DNA of 54,015 nucleotides from CAZCSK01 sp964501265 (lineage in GTDB: Bacteria; Actinomycetota; CADDZG01; JAHWKV01). The notes under the pieces are model-generated. The model ran no database searches. It was not told the origin of the DNA and worked only from the letters and a program-made list of their open reading frames with translations. The stretch is taken from the NCBI GenBank assembly GCA_964501265.1, contig CAZCSK010000013.1:1-54015 (forward strand), given 5' to 3'. Below, piece by piece: positions 8,345-17,123 of this stretch (the first letter of the stretch is position 1; every line of letters begins with the position of its first letter). The translations under genes and the position numbers were made by a program.

Positions 8345-8358
8345 TACACATCTGTCAA
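8331..8358 (-). promoter_or_regulatory. Sigma-70-type promoter for the 7789-8289 gene
   Basis: On the minus strand TTGACA (8353-8358), 16-bp spacer, TACAAT (8331-8336). The predicted start of transcription is about 35 nt before the ATG, leaving room for the AGGAGG ribosome site. It is among the most consensus-like promoters in the window. Confidence 0.7.
8333..8348. promoter_or_regulatory. Candidate operator: TGTAA-N6-TTACA palindrome
   Basis: Inverted repeat TGTAACTATAATTACA covering the -10 of the minus promoter and the -10 of the plus promoter. AT-rich in a GC-rich region. A repressor bound here would affect both divergent genes; the product of the 7789-8289 gene is the obvious candidate, by inference only. 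Confidence 0.5.
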
Positions 8359-8392
8359 GCGCTAACCTGCTCGATGCGCGAGGATTCCCACC

Positions 8393-11041
8393 ATGCCCGA
8401 ACTGCCTACCGGTACCGTGACCTTCCTCTTCAGCGACATCGAGGGTTCAACCCGCCTCGAACAAGCAGTAGGCGGCGCGGCTTACCAAAAAGTTCTCGAG
8501 AACCAGGCGGCCCTGATGCGAAAGGCATTCACTCCCAAGGGTGGAGTGGAGGTGAGCACCGCAGGAGATTCGTTCTTTGTTGTCTTCCAGAGCGCGCCCA
8601 GGGCATTCGAAGCAGCCTACGAGGCCCAGCATCTGCTTCACTCCCACAACTGGCCCGAGGGCGCCGCCATCACCGTGCGCATGGGACTTCACACAGGCGA
8701 GGGAAAACTCGGCGGAGACAATTACGTTGGAATCGATGTAAATCGCGGCGCGCGGATCGCCGCGGGGGGGCACGGGGGACAAGTTCTGATATCGGCCTCG
8801 ACTCGAAGCCTCGTCGACGGTTGCCTGAAAGAGGGAATCGGAATCAGGGATCTGGGCGAACACAGGCTGAAGGATCTTGAGCGGCCCGAACGCATCTTTC
8901 AAATCGTGATCCCGGGATTGAAGTCAGATTTTCCGGCACTAAAATCACTCGACGCGCGACCCAACAACCTTCCAGCCCAAATGACAAGCTTCATAGGAAG
9001 GCGCAGCGAGATCGAAGCAGTAACCGCACTGATGGAAAGTACTCGTCTCTTGACACTTACCGGTCCCGGAGGGACCGGTAAGACGCGCCTTGGTCTCGCG
9101 GCAGGTGCGGAGTTGCTCGATGACTTCCCTGACGGCGTTTTTTTTGTTGCACTCGGCCCGATATCGGATGAGGCATTGGTGATTCCAACAATCGCACAAG
9201 CGGTCGGCGCGAAGGAGGCGGGCGCGAAAACTATCGAGGAAATGCTTCACGAGCATCTTTCGGAAAAGCAACTGCTGCTTTTGCTCGACAACTTCGAACA
9301 AGTCATTCCGGCTGCGGCCCACGTCTCGCGACTTTTGGCCGCAGCACCAAACATCAAAGCGATAGTCACGAGCCGCGCCGTACTGCATCTTGCCGGTGAG
9401 CAGGAGTATCCAGTCCCCCCGATGTCGCTGCCCGATTACCAACACTTGCCCTCCCTTGAGGCTCTCTCGCAATACGAGGCTGTGGCGCTTTTCATCCAAC
9501 GAGCAGGCTCGGTCGTGCCGGGGTTCGAGGTGACCAACGAGAACGCCCCAGCCGTCGCCGAGATCTGCTACCGGTTAGATGGACTTCCGCTCGCAATCGA
9601 ACTCGCGGCGGCGAGAGTTAAGATTCTGGCGCCGCAAGCCATTTTGGAGAGGCTTAGCAAGAGTTTGACGCTGTTGACGGGAGGCGCCGCCGATCTTCCA
9701 GCGCGTCAGCAGACCCTACGCAACGCCATTGCCTGGAGTTACGACCTTCTAACAGATATGGAACAGGCATTTTTTCGTCGACTGTCGGTGTTCGTCGGCG
9801 GATTCACGTTTGACTCGGTCGACAGCATTTGCAATCCAGCCGCGGAACTTGAGATGGACACTCTTGACGCGCTTGCCTCGCTCGCCGATAAGAGCTTGAT
9901 CAAGCCCCGAGAGAATTCGCGGTTTCTGATGCTGGTGACTATCCGGGACTTTGGTGAAGAAAAGTTGGAGAGCGATCCGGACGCCGAAGCCCTCCGCGAG
10001 CGCCACGCAACCTACTTCTCAGACCTCGGCAAGGAGGCAGAAACACATTTCAGGACGCCGGCCCAGGTCGAATGGATGGACCGAATCGAGCAGGAGCATG
10101 ACAACATCCGGGCGGCGTTGCGGTGGGCAATTGAGAAAGACAGCGCCGCGCTCGGACTCGACACCGGTTACGCCATCTGGCGTTTCTGGCAGTTCAGGGG
10201 CCATTTGAGCGAAGGTAGGCGATGGATGGCGGAATTGCTCGATCTTGCCTCAGCGCAAGAGCGGGACCTTTCGCGCGCTCGGGGCTTGAGCGCCATTGGG
10301 AACCTGGTCTACTGGCAGAACGATTTTGAGGCGACTCGCGGCTACTACGAAGAAAGCCTGGAGCTGTTCCGTGAGTTAGGCGAGGAATCTGGTATCGCAG
10401 AATCGCTTTACAACCTGGGCTATCTCGTTGGGTTGGAGGGCGACCGACCTGAGGCAATCAGACTTTACGAAGAGTGCCTTTCGATGTATCTCAAACTCGG
10501 CGACGAATCGATGGCCGCTTACGCTGAAATGAGCATCGGAATGATCCATGGCCTGGACCGTAACCTTGAGGCGGCGCGGCCGTTCGTTGAAAAGAGCCTT
10601 CAGTTCTTCCGGCGCACCGGCGACGGGTTTGGACTTTACAACACAGTCGGCATGATGTCAGAAATCCATGCGGGAACGGGGCTATACGACGAGTCCATAT
10701 CCGAGGCACGCGAAGCCCTCGAGATCGCGGTAGGGATCGGGGACCTTTCGGGTATCGGAATCCTTTTGGAATACACGACGGTCCCCGCACTGGCCATGGG
10801 CTTCGCGCTGAGGGCCGTAATCCTGGGCGGCGCTGCAGAGGGCATCAAGAAAAGACTCGAAGGGGGCCCTCCGGCCAGCCTCATGCTGGTCGACGATCCG
10901 AGGATCGGAGCGCGGGACTCCCTTCCCGAAGACGAAATCAAGACCGCGTGGGAAAGAGGTTTTCAAATGTCTACCGAAGAGGCCGTGGCTTACGCGCTGT
11001 CCGAAGAGGACCGCTCGACGACCTCACCCTCTAAGAACTGA
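8393..11041 (+). CDS. Class III nucleotide cyclase-domain / STAND NTPase / TPR signalling protein
   Basis: An 882-aa protein with three parts. Residues 1-165 are a class III adenylate/guanylate cyclase domain: 'FLFSDIEGSTRL' and 'AGDSFFVVF' carry the two metal-binding Asp residues. Residues about 195-540 are a STAND-type ATPase with Walker A 'GPGGTGKT' (near 224), 'LLLLDNFEQV' Walker B and 'GLPLAIELAAARV'. About 580-830 are helical tetratricopeptide-like repeats. The architecture is frequent in actinobacteria and Chloroflexi, usually with a LuxR or other output domain somewhere; here no helix-turn-helix is visible. Likely a cytosolic sensor/second-messenger protein. GAGG precedes the ATG. The 3' end overlaps a convergent small ORF by 52 bp. 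Confidence 0.9.
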   Translation: MPELPTGTVTFLFSDIEGSTRLEQAVGGAAYQKVLENQAALMRKAFTPKGGVEVSTAGDSFFVVFQSAPRAFEAAYEAQHLLHSHNWPEGAAITVRMGLHTGEGKLGGDNYVGIDVNRGARIAAGGHGGQVLISASTRSLVDGCLKEGIGIRDLGEHRLKDLERPERIFQIVIPGLKSDFPALKSLDARPNNLPAQMTSFIGRRSEIEAVTALMESTRLLTLTGPGGTGKTRLGLAAGAELLDDFPDGVFFVALGPISDEALVIPTIAQAVGAKEAGAKTIEEMLHEHLSEKQLLLLLDNFEQVIPAAAHVSRLLAAAPNIKAIVTSRAVLHLAGEQEYPVPPMSLPDYQHLPSLEALSQYEAVALFIQRAGSVVPGFEVTNENAPAVAEICYRLDGLPLAIELAAARVKILAPQAILERLSKSLTLLTGGAADLPARQQTLRNAIAWSYDLLTDMEQAFFRRLSVFVGGFTFDSVDSICNPAAELEMDTLDALASLADKSLIKPRENSRFLMLVTIRDFGEEKLESDPDAEALRERHATYFSDLGKEAETHFRTPAQVEWMDRIEQEHDNIRAALRWAIEKDSAALGLDTGYAIWRFWQFRGHLSEGRRWMAELLDLASAQERDLSRARGLSAIGNLVYWQNDFEATRGYYEESLELFRELGEESGIAESLYNLGYLVGLEGDRPEAIRLYEECLSMYLKLGDESMAAYAEMSIGMIHGLDRNLEAARPFVEKSLQFFRRTGDGFGLYNTVGMMSEIHAGTGLYDESISEAREALEIAVGIGDLSGIGILLEYTTVPALAMGFALRAVILGGAAEGIKKRLEGGPPASLMLVDDPRIGARDSLPEDEIKTAWERGFQMSTEEAVAYALSEEDRSTTSPSKN

Positions 11042-11310
11042 ACCAACTCCATACCGGCCCCCCGTTCGGGCCGAGCTCGCAGCGTCGAGCCGTCCGCCAT
11101 CAGCTGGTACGCGGCGGTTTCGGTCTTCACGATCAGCAGACCTGCGGAAGTCGCGCCGATGCCGGCTTGCTCGTCATCTGGGAGTTCACCGGCAGGCAGA
11201 TTTGCCTTGAGTCTGGCAAAGTCCGCCCGGATCTCCTCTTTAACACTGTCGGGCAGGGCATCGAACGCGGCAGCATCCATAAGCGGAGTCCCATGGGAGT
11301 CTGTGGTCAT
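10990..11310 (-). CDS. Small hypothetical protein, 106 aa
   Basis: Encodes an acidic soluble protein ('ALPDSVKEEIRADFARLKAN' and 'VKTETAAYQLMADGSTL'). No family recognised. It sits between two plus-strand genes, overlapping the 3' end of the cyclase gene by 52 bp and ending 40 bp from the amidase start. Residue composition looks like a real protein rather than a shadow frame, and no competing plus-strand frame covers 11042-11350, so I keep it with moderate confidence. No clear ribosome site precedes the ATG. Confidence 0.5.
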   Translation of the reverse strand: MTTDSHGTPLMDAAAFDALPDSVKEEIRADFARLKANLPAGELPDDEQAGIGATSAGLLIVKTETAAYQLMADGSTLRARPERGAGMELVQFLEGEVVERSSSDSA

Positions 11311-11350
11311 CCGCCCATTGTTTCACCGCAGTGTAGGCTGCATTTTCAGC

Positions 11351-12796
11351 ATGGACGAACTGGCCCTTCTCGACGCGACCGCGCAGGTGGAACTTGTGCG
11401 CAAGGGCGAAATAACACCCCTTGAACTCGTCAACTTCGCCGTCGCGCGGATCGAACAACTCAACCCATCCATCAACGCAGTGGTGAACCCCTTATTCGAG
11501 GAGGCGCGCGCCCAGGCCGCTTCTGACCAGTTGCCGGACGGGCCGTTTCGTGGTGTACCGACCCTGATGAAGGACATGAGTGCCGCCACGGCGGGAATGC
11601 CTTCATATCAAGGCAACCGAATCCTGAAGGAGATCGACCATCGCGCAAAGGCCGACACTCCGGTGGGCAAGAGAATAAGGGACGCGGGGTTCGTCGTGCT
11701 TGGAAAGACCAACACACCTGAGTTTGGCCTTCAACCTACGACTCAGCCGCTTTCATTCGGGCCCACCCGAAACCCATACGATCTCGACCGGTCGCCAAGC
11801 GGCTCGAGCGGCGGGGCCGCTGCAGCTGTGGCATCGGGCATGGTCGCAATCGCTCACGCTTCCGACGGTGGCGGCTCAATCAGAAATCCTGCCAGCTGGT
11901 GCGGTCTTGTTGGACTAAAAGGCACCCGCGGACGCGTTTCGCGTGGAACGCTTATCGGAAGATTGGGTCAGGAATTGTTCGTCACAAAGACCGTTCGGGA
12001 CACCGCACTCGCGCTCGATGCACTCCAAGGCTCGGAACCGGGAGATCTGTTTACGGTCGAACCTCCCGTGCGGCCATATGTGAAAGAGGTTGGAGCACCA
12101 CCCGGCAATCTTCGCATCGGCCTGATGACCGACGTCGACATGGAGGTCGGCATCGATCCTCGGTGCGCCGACGCCGCCACTGGGGTTGCCAAACTTCTGG
12201 AATCGCTGGGTCATATCGTCGAAGAGGCTCATCCCGAGCGCCTGTTCGACGACGACTTCTTATTAAACGCGGAAACCGATTACTCATGCGCTTTGAATGC
12301 GACCGTGGATGCCCTTTGGGCCTTGATAGGGCGAGACGTTGATGAGGCCGACTTTGAGCCGTACACGTGGGCACGCATGTCGAGGCATGCAAGCACGCTT
12401 TCATCCGCTCAGATCAGATCCGCGACATGGCTACAGCGTTATGCTTCGCGCATCTCCAAATGGTGGCGATCTGGGTACGACCTGCTGTTGTCGCCCACGA
12501 CTGGAGAACCCCCGGCTCTCCTGGAGGAGTTGGTCCCGCCCAATGGCGACCCCTGGTCGATAGATCGCGACCGGTTTGCGCGCGTCAGATGTTTCGCGCG
12601 GCCTCTCAACGTTACCGGCCACCCTGCGATCTCACTGCCGCTAGGCTGGACCGATGAGGGGCTTCCGATGGGAGTGCAATTGGTGGCAGACTTTGGACGG
12701 GAGGACATCTTGATTCGCGTCGCGTCACAATTGGAACAGGCGGAGCCCTGGGCCCCGCGGCAATCCGCCCTCATTTCGGCGGGGTTTGCGCGGTGA
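11351..12796 (+). CDS. Amidase (amidase-signature family)
   Basis: Amide hydrolase with the Ser-cisSer-Lys triad: Lys in 'TLMKDMSA', the Gly/Ser-rich 'SGSSGGAAAA' and the nucleophile loop 'DGGGSIRNPASWCG'. The 481-aa length fits stand-alone amidases of the nylon-oligomer/6-aminohexanoate-cyclic-dimer hydrolase type rather than GatA (no gatB/gatC nearby). The frame is open further upstream, but 'MDELALLDATAQVELV' is the natural N-terminus. GTGA overlap (4 bp) with the following metallo-hydrolase suggests coupled translation in an operon amidase-MBL-CoA-binding. Substrate unknown. Confidence 0.88.
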   Translation: MDELALLDATAQVELVRKGEITPLELVNFAVARIEQLNPSINAVVNPLFEEARAQAASDQLPDGPFRGVPTLMKDMSAATAGMPSYQGNRILKEIDHRAKADTPVGKRIRDAGFVVLGKTNTPEFGLQPTTQPLSFGPTRNPYDLDRSPSGSSGGAAAAVASGMVAIAHASDGGGSIRNPASWCGLVGLKGTRGRVSRGTLIGRLGQELFVTKTVRDTALALDALQGSEPGDLFTVEPPVRPYVKEVGAPPGNLRIGLMTDVDMEVGIDPRCADAATGVAKLLESLGHIVEEAHPERLFDDDFLLNAETDYSCALNATVDALWALIGRDVDEADFEPYTWARMSRHASTLSSAQIRSATWLQRYASRISKWWRSGYDLLLSPTTGEPPALLEELVPPNGDPWSIDRDRFARVRCFARPLNVTGHPAISLPLGWTDEGLPMGVQLVADFGREDILIRVASQLEQAEPWAPRQSALISAGFAR

Positions 12797-13635
12797 AGAT
12801 CAAAATCTGGGGGTGCCGCGGTTCGCTCGCGTCGCCGGGGCCTAATACCGTGAAGTACGGCGGCAACACGTCGTGTGTGGAAATTCGGACTTCAAGCGGC
12901 CATCAGATCATTCTGGATGCGGGAACCGGCATCCGTCCGCTGGGCGACCACATGGGTCCCCGTCCTGCAGGCCCGGTCCATCTGCTGCTCACACATCTGC
13001 ACCTCGATCACATCGAAGGTCTGGGTTTCTTCGCTCCGCTCTGGACGGCAGGTGTCGACATGCACATTTGGGGGCCACCTTCCTCAGAGGCCTCGCTCGA
13101 AGAGAATCTCTCCCGTTCGTTCGCGCCGCCGGTGTTCCCAGTGGACCTGCACGAAGTTCCTTCGCATCCGACTTTCCATGACGTTTTAGACGAGACGTGC
13201 GAATTCGGGTCCGCCTGCGTTACTGCGGGCTACGTCAAACACAAAGGTCCAACCGTCGGATTCCGGGTGGAGGATGAGGGAAAAGTATTTGTGTACATGC
13301 CCGACCACGAGCCAACTTGGGAGGGCATCGCGACCGACGACGAGCCCACATGGCCTTCGGGTTTGGAGTTGGCTGATAACGCCGACGTACTATTTCATGA
13401 TTGCCAATACTTCGATGATGAGTATCCAGCGCGCCGAGGTTGGGGCCACTCCTCGGTCTCTATGGCAGTCGACTTCAGTGTGCGCGCTGGCGCCAAACGC
13501 TTCGTGATGTTTCATCACGATCCCGCCCACACCGACCATCAGGTGAAGGATCTGGCGAAGCAGGCGGCAAAGATGTGTGCCGATTCTCCGGGTACCGTGG
13601 AACCTGGCTACGAGGGAATGGAGATCGAACTCTGA
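12793..13635 (+). CDS. Metallo-beta-lactamase-fold hydrolase
   Basis: A 280-aa protein of the MBL superfamily. 'LLLTHLHLDHIEGLGFF' gives the HxHxDH metal motif; the later 'YMPDHEPTW', 'LFHDCQYFDDEY', 'GWGHSS' and 'FHHDPAHTD' supply further ligands, as in the PhnP/YhfI-like and PDE-type clade. 'MKIKIWGCRGSLASPGP' is a typical N-terminus of that clade. GTG start shares 4 bp with the amidase stop. Probably a phosphodiesterase or related hydrolase in the cytosol; the exact substrate is not readable. Confidence 0.85.
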   Translation: MKIKIWGCRGSLASPGPNTVKYGGNTSCVEIRTSSGHQIILDAGTGIRPLGDHMGPRPAGPVHLLLTHLHLDHIEGLGFFAPLWTAGVDMHIWGPPSSEASLEENLSRSFAPPVFPVDLHEVPSHPTFHDVLDETCEFGSACVTAGYVKHKGPTVGFRVEDEGKVFVYMPDHEPTWEGIATDDEPTWPSGLELADNADVLFHDCQYFDDEYPARRGWGHSSVSMAVDFSVRAGAKRFVMFHHDPAHTDHQVKDLAKQAAKMCADSPGTVEPGYEGMEIEL

Positions 13636-13658
13636 CCAACCTCCCTGTTGCCACCACG

Positions 13659-14060
13659 GTGAGCAAAGTTCTCGGTTACGCCCGCCGCATCGCGGTGGTT
13701 GGACTCTCCGCAGACCCGACCCGGCCCAGCCATGGTGTCGCGAAGACATTGATTGCCAAGGGTTACGAGGTGATTCCCGTCAACCCGAACATAAATGAGG
13801 TGCTCGGACTGGCGAGCTATCCCTCACTCGCCGATGTGCCAGGTGTCATCGACATCGTCGATGTGTTTCGCCGGGAGGAGCATCTTGAAACCGCGGCGAG
13901 GGAGGCGGCAGCAATCGATGCCAAATCTCTTTGGTTGCAATTGGGCTTGGTTTCCGAGGAGGCAGCTAAGATCGCCGCTGATGCAGGGATGGACTTTGTT
14001 GAAAATCTCTGCCTCGCAGTCGAGGTGCGCCGGTACGTTTCCACTAGGCCCAGCGCCTGA
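13659..14060 (+). CDS. CoA-binding domain protein (YccU-like)
   Basis: A 133-aa Rossmann-type protein: 'IAVVGLSADPTRPSHGVAK' and 'IPVNPN' followed by 'FRREEHL' match the stand-alone CoA-binding family (like E. coli YccU, related to the succinyl-CoA synthetase alpha N-domain). Biological role of these proteins is unclear; CoA binding is known for the fold. I chose GTG 13659 because it begins right before the conserved start; a CTG at 13632 overlapping the upstream TGA is the alternative. Its stop overlaps the convergent oxidoreductase by 17 bp. Confidence 0.8.
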   Translation: MSKVLGYARRIAVVGLSADPTRPSHGVAKTLIAKGYEVIPVNPNINEVLGLASYPSLADVPGVIDIVDVFRREEHLETAAREAAAIDAKSLWLQLGLVSEEAAKIAADAGMDFVENLCLAVEVRRYVSTRPSA

Positions 14061-15525
14061 GGACGGCTCTGGCGGCATGAAGTCCGCACATGCCGTGCAC
14101 ACCTGCCCCCGGTGGAGTCGACGCGGAGCATAGAAACAGCCTTGGATCGCTCGTCGCGTAAGGGTTGAGGCTCAGGATTGGACGTGCGAGCAACTGCAAC
14201 CCGCTGTGGGCACCTGCAGAGATGTCGCCCCCGATGTAGTTGGCGTTGTAATGCTCGAAGTCGGTGCAGTTCATGGCGGCGCGTCCGATGATGCGATCTC
14301 GAAATCCCGGAGCGAACCGCTCTATCTGCGCCTCGATTCTTGTCGTCATGTCGTGAGTGGATCCGCTAGGAACATGGCAGTAGGCCCACACCGTGTGCTT
14401 GCCGGCAGGCGCACGTGAGTTGTCGAAAAGACTTTGCTGTCCAAGCAAGACGAATGGTCGTTCCGCATGCCTCCCCTCGGCGGGTGCGCTCTCAGAGGCC
14501 GCTACATCATCCAGGGAGCCTCCCACATGAACCGTAGCTGCCCGGGCGCATTCAGTGGCCTTCCAGGGAATCGGTCCGTCGAGCGCGAGATCGAGTTTGA
14601 AAACACCGGGGCCGTACCGAAACTTCTCCAGCCTGCGACGGTACGAGGCGCTCAGGCTTGTCCCTGCGATGGCGATCATCTGCCGCGGGGTGGTGTCAAA
14701 CAAGACCACGCCTGCGCCATCTAATTCTTCGATCGCTTGGACCTGCCGTCCGGTCTCGATCACTCCGCCAAGAGACTTCAGATACGAGGCTAGCGCGTCG
14801 GCGATCTTCTGAGAGCCGCCGCGGGGGATGGGCCAGCCAACAGCGTGGCCGCTCGCCGCAAGCACCAAACCGAAAGATGCCGTGGGCGACTTCGTCAGCG
14901 GAAGAATCGAGTGCGCCGCGCACCCGGCAAAAAGCGCTCTTGCCCGCTGCGTCTGAAATGCGCTTCTCGCCAGTGACGTTGCACTTCGCAGCGCCTTGAA
15001 ACCGAAGCGCGCTAGGAAGAAAGGATGGCGTGGCAGTTTCGGGGAGCCCAGTATTTGATCGGCAAGATCGTCCCACCTCGTTGCGAGGGGGCCGAACATT
15101 CGCTCATAAGCTGGCTCATCCGCGCCGACGCCGGCCGCGGTCGCTGCGACCGACCTTTCTAGAATGACCGCGCTGCCGTCATCGAGTGGATGGGCAACAG
15201 GAGCGTCTGGGTGTATCCACGACAAACCATGTTCCTCGAGGGAAAGTTTGGCGAAAAATGGAGAAGCCGCGCCCAGGGGATGCACTGCACTACAAATATC
15301 GTGAACAAATCCGGGCAGCGTCAATTCCGCCGACCTCGTTCCTCCCCCAACTATGTCGCGGGCCTCGATCACCAACACTGAACGGTCGTTTTGTGCAAGA
15401 TGAATCGCAGCTGCAAGTCCGTTGGGGCCGGAACCCACGACGACCGCGTCGAAGTCTCGTGGCTCAGCCACGGTCAACTTGTCAGTAAGGAATCGGACAA
15501 ATCGGGCTGGAAGAATCTGAGACAC
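14044..15525 (-). CDS. FAD-dependent oxidoreductase, phytoene desaturase/PYROXD2-like
   Basis: The N-terminal dinucleotide-binding fold 'AVVVGSGPNGLAAAIHLA' with downstream 'VLVIEARDIVGGGTRS' and the C-terminal 'GVHGMCGLHAARAVLR' place this 493-aa protein in the COG1233 group (CrtI-like / pyridine-nucleotide-disulfide oxidoreductase domain protein 2). Isoprenoid or other hydrophobic substrate is possible, but no carotenoid genes are adjacent. The GTG start at 15525 falls inside a 23-bp direct repeat; GTG 15471 just before the Rossmann motif is an alternative start giving 475 aa. Confidence 0.85.
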   Translation of the reverse strand: MSQILPARFVRFLTDKLTVAEPRDFDAVVVGSGPNGLAAAIHLAQNDRSVLVIEARDIVGGGTRSAELTLPGFVHDICSAVHPLGAASPFFAKLSLEEHGLSWIHPDAPVAHPLDDGSAVILERSVAATAAGVGADEPAYERMFGPLATRWDDLADQILGSPKLPRHPFFLARFGFKALRSATSLARSAFQTQRARALFAGCAAHSILPLTKSPTASFGLVLAASGHAVGWPIPRGGSQKIADALASYLKSLGGVIETGRQVQAIEELDGAGVVLFDTTPRQMIAIAGTSLSASYRRRLEKFRYGPGVFKLDLALDGPIPWKATECARAATVHVGGSLDDVAASESAPAEGRHAERPFVLLGQQSLFDNSRAPAGKHTVWAYCHVPSGSTHDMTTRIEAQIERFAPGFRDRIIGRAAMNCTDFEHYNANYIGGDISAGAHSGLQLLARPILSLNPYATSDPRLFLCSASTPPGAGVHGMCGLHAARAVLRRWA

Positions 15526-15568
15526 GCGCCCTCCCCCGGAGGGGTTGGAAGAATCTGAGACACGCGCC
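15508..15568. repeat. 23-bp direct repeat around an oxidoreductase start
   Basis: TGGAAGAATCTGAGACACGC plus GCC occurs at 15508-15530 and again at 15546-15568, separated by a small CCCTCCCCCGGAGGGG hairpin-forming stretch. The first copy contains the annotated GTG start of the 14044-15525 gene. Looks like a local tandem duplication. Confidence 0.7.
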
Positions 15569-15570
15569 TC

Positions 15571-16350
15571 CTATCCGCCGGCCTTCTCCGCCGCGCGAAG
15601 GCTACGCCACGACCAGATTGTGAGTACTCCGGCCATGACGCCCGCAACGAGGAAGGCGGTTCCGGTACCGTTTGGTCGCCCAGCGATGAGCCCTCGTGCC
15701 CCCTGGAGAATGTCAGTGATCGGATTACCCTGTGCGGCGGTCCTCAGCCAGCCAGTGAGAAACGCCAGCGGCAAGAACACCGGAGTGAGAAAGAGGCTCA
15801 AGAAGAAGGGAACCATGATCAGCGGAGCCGCCTGAATGGTTCGAAGTCGCATGGCAATCGCGCAAGACCAGAGCGCTGCGATCAAGGTGAAATTAACCGC
15901 AAGGGCGACAAGGAGGAGAATCTCAAGCGCTGAACCTTCCACGCGCACGCCGGCCAGTAATCCAACACCGAACAGGACCCCTCCGGGAAGGAGCGAGCGA
16001 AGGACTGCTCCAAACACATAGCCGGCAACGATTCCTCCCCGCTGCGGCGCGGCCAACATCAGGCGCCTCACGAAACCCCTTTCGAAATCCTGAGCCATCG
16101 AGAACCCGCTAAAAATCCCGCTGAATCCGGCTGCCTGAAAAAGAATAAATGTGAACTGAAAGGACTTGTATCCGCCGGGGATATTCAGCCCTGGCACATC
16201 CGAGATTCGCCCCATCCCCCCCAGGAACGTGAGGAAAAAGACCAGCGGGAAGGCGATCGACGGAATTACCAGGTCCGGCGAAGACAAGTAGTTATGAATG
16301 TTGCGCGCCAGCACGGTTGCTGTGACCGACAAGAAACCTCGAAGTTTCAT
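15571..16350 (-). CDS. ABC-2 type transporter permease (second permease of exporter)
   Basis: A 259-aa membrane protein with six predicted transmembrane segments ('LVIPSIAFPLVFFLTFLGG' being the first) and the ABC-2 pattern 'GFSMAQDFERGFVRRLMLA'. The frame is open to 16455, but ATG 16350 forms an ATGA overlap with the preceding permease and starts at 'MKLRGFLSV', so I use it. It belongs with the adjacent permease and the DrrA-type ATPase as one exporter, probably of a lipid or hydrophobic compound. Confidence 0.88.
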   Translation of the reverse strand: MKLRGFLSVTATVLARNIHNYLSSPDLVIPSIAFPLVFFLTFLGGMGRISDVPGLNIPGGYKSFQFTFILFQAAGFSGIFSGFSMAQDFERGFVRRLMLAAPQRGGIVAGYVFGAVLRSLLPGGVLFGVGLLAGVRVEGSALEILLLVALAVNFTLIAALWSCAIAMRLRTIQAAPLIMVPFFLSLFLTPVFLPLAFLTGWLRTAAQGNPITDILQGARGLIAGRPNGTGTAFLVAGVMAGVLTIWSWRSLRAAEKAGG

Positions 16351-17123
16351 GAGCGCGCCAACCTCGTCTTCAGCGCCTTGGACGCTCCCGTAAGTCCGGC
16401 TCCGATAACGGCAACGGCCAGACCAAGACCCAGCGCCAACTCTCGCGGCGACCACCCGCTAACAATCAGTCCCCTGATCGCTTCGATGAAGTAGGTCACA
16501 GGGTTGTAGTCGGCAATAGTTCGAAACCAGCCCGTGGAGATCAATGGGCGCGGCATAAAGAACGACGAAAACGTCATGAAAACAAAGAACAGCGGAAACA
16601 TCGCCTGAACTGCCTCCGCCGAACCGGTGCGAGCTGCGACCAGAGCCGCCACGCTCCCGAACGCCGTCGCGACCACAAGTGCGGCTAAAACAACCGTCAA
16701 CAAGCCGACCGCACCAGTCGACACGTCAACTCCGGAAATGGCCCCGTAGATCAGGTAGGTGGTGACCTGAAGCAGTGCCACTCCCAGTGCTCCGAACATC
16801 TGCCCCAAAATAAGGGTGATCCCGCGAATCGGCGTGAGGGAAATGCGATTGATAAATCCCGTTTGGATGTCCAACGCCAGATCGGCGGCGCCGTTCATTC
16901 CCGAAAACATCGCTCCTTGCACCATGGCGCCGGCAAGCGCGAACGAAAGATAGGTGGGGGCAGGAAACCCTGGAATGCTCGCAACCGAACTCAAGCCCGC
17001 GGACATGAAGACCAGGAAAAAGAGAGGAAACACAATGGCAGGCACGATCGCCGCTGGCTGCCGAAGTGTGCGCATGATTGAACGCCGGCCGATCCACGCT
17101 ACCTGAGTTAGAAATTGGCTCAT
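16347..17123 (-). CDS. ABC-2 type transporter permease (DrrB-like)
   Basis: A 258-aa protein with six membrane segments and the ABC-2 signature 'GFINRISLTPIRG'; 'MPRPLISTGWFRTIADYNPV' near residue 200 is typical of DrrB-like permeases. ATGA overlaps on both sides (with the ATPase stop at 17120-17123 and with the second permease at 16347-16350) show a tight operon. Substrate unknown. Confidence 0.9.
   Translation of the reverse strand: MSQFLTQVAWIGRRSIMRTLRQPAAIVPAIVFPLFFLVFMSAGLSSVASIPGFPAPTYLSFALAGAMVQGAMFSGMNGAADLALDIQTGFINRISLTPIRGITLILGQMFGALGVALLQVTTYLIYGAISGVDVSTGAVGLLTVVLAALVVATAFGSVAALVAARTGSAEAVQAMFPLFFVFMTFSSFFMPRPLISTGWFRTIADYNPVTYFIEAIRGLIVSGWSPRELALGLGLAVAVIGAGLTGASKALKTRLARS

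Noticed and set aside
15508..15568. Direct repeat as an attachment site
   Set aside because: The two copies are 38 bp apart with nothing mobile between them; a simple local duplication explains it.
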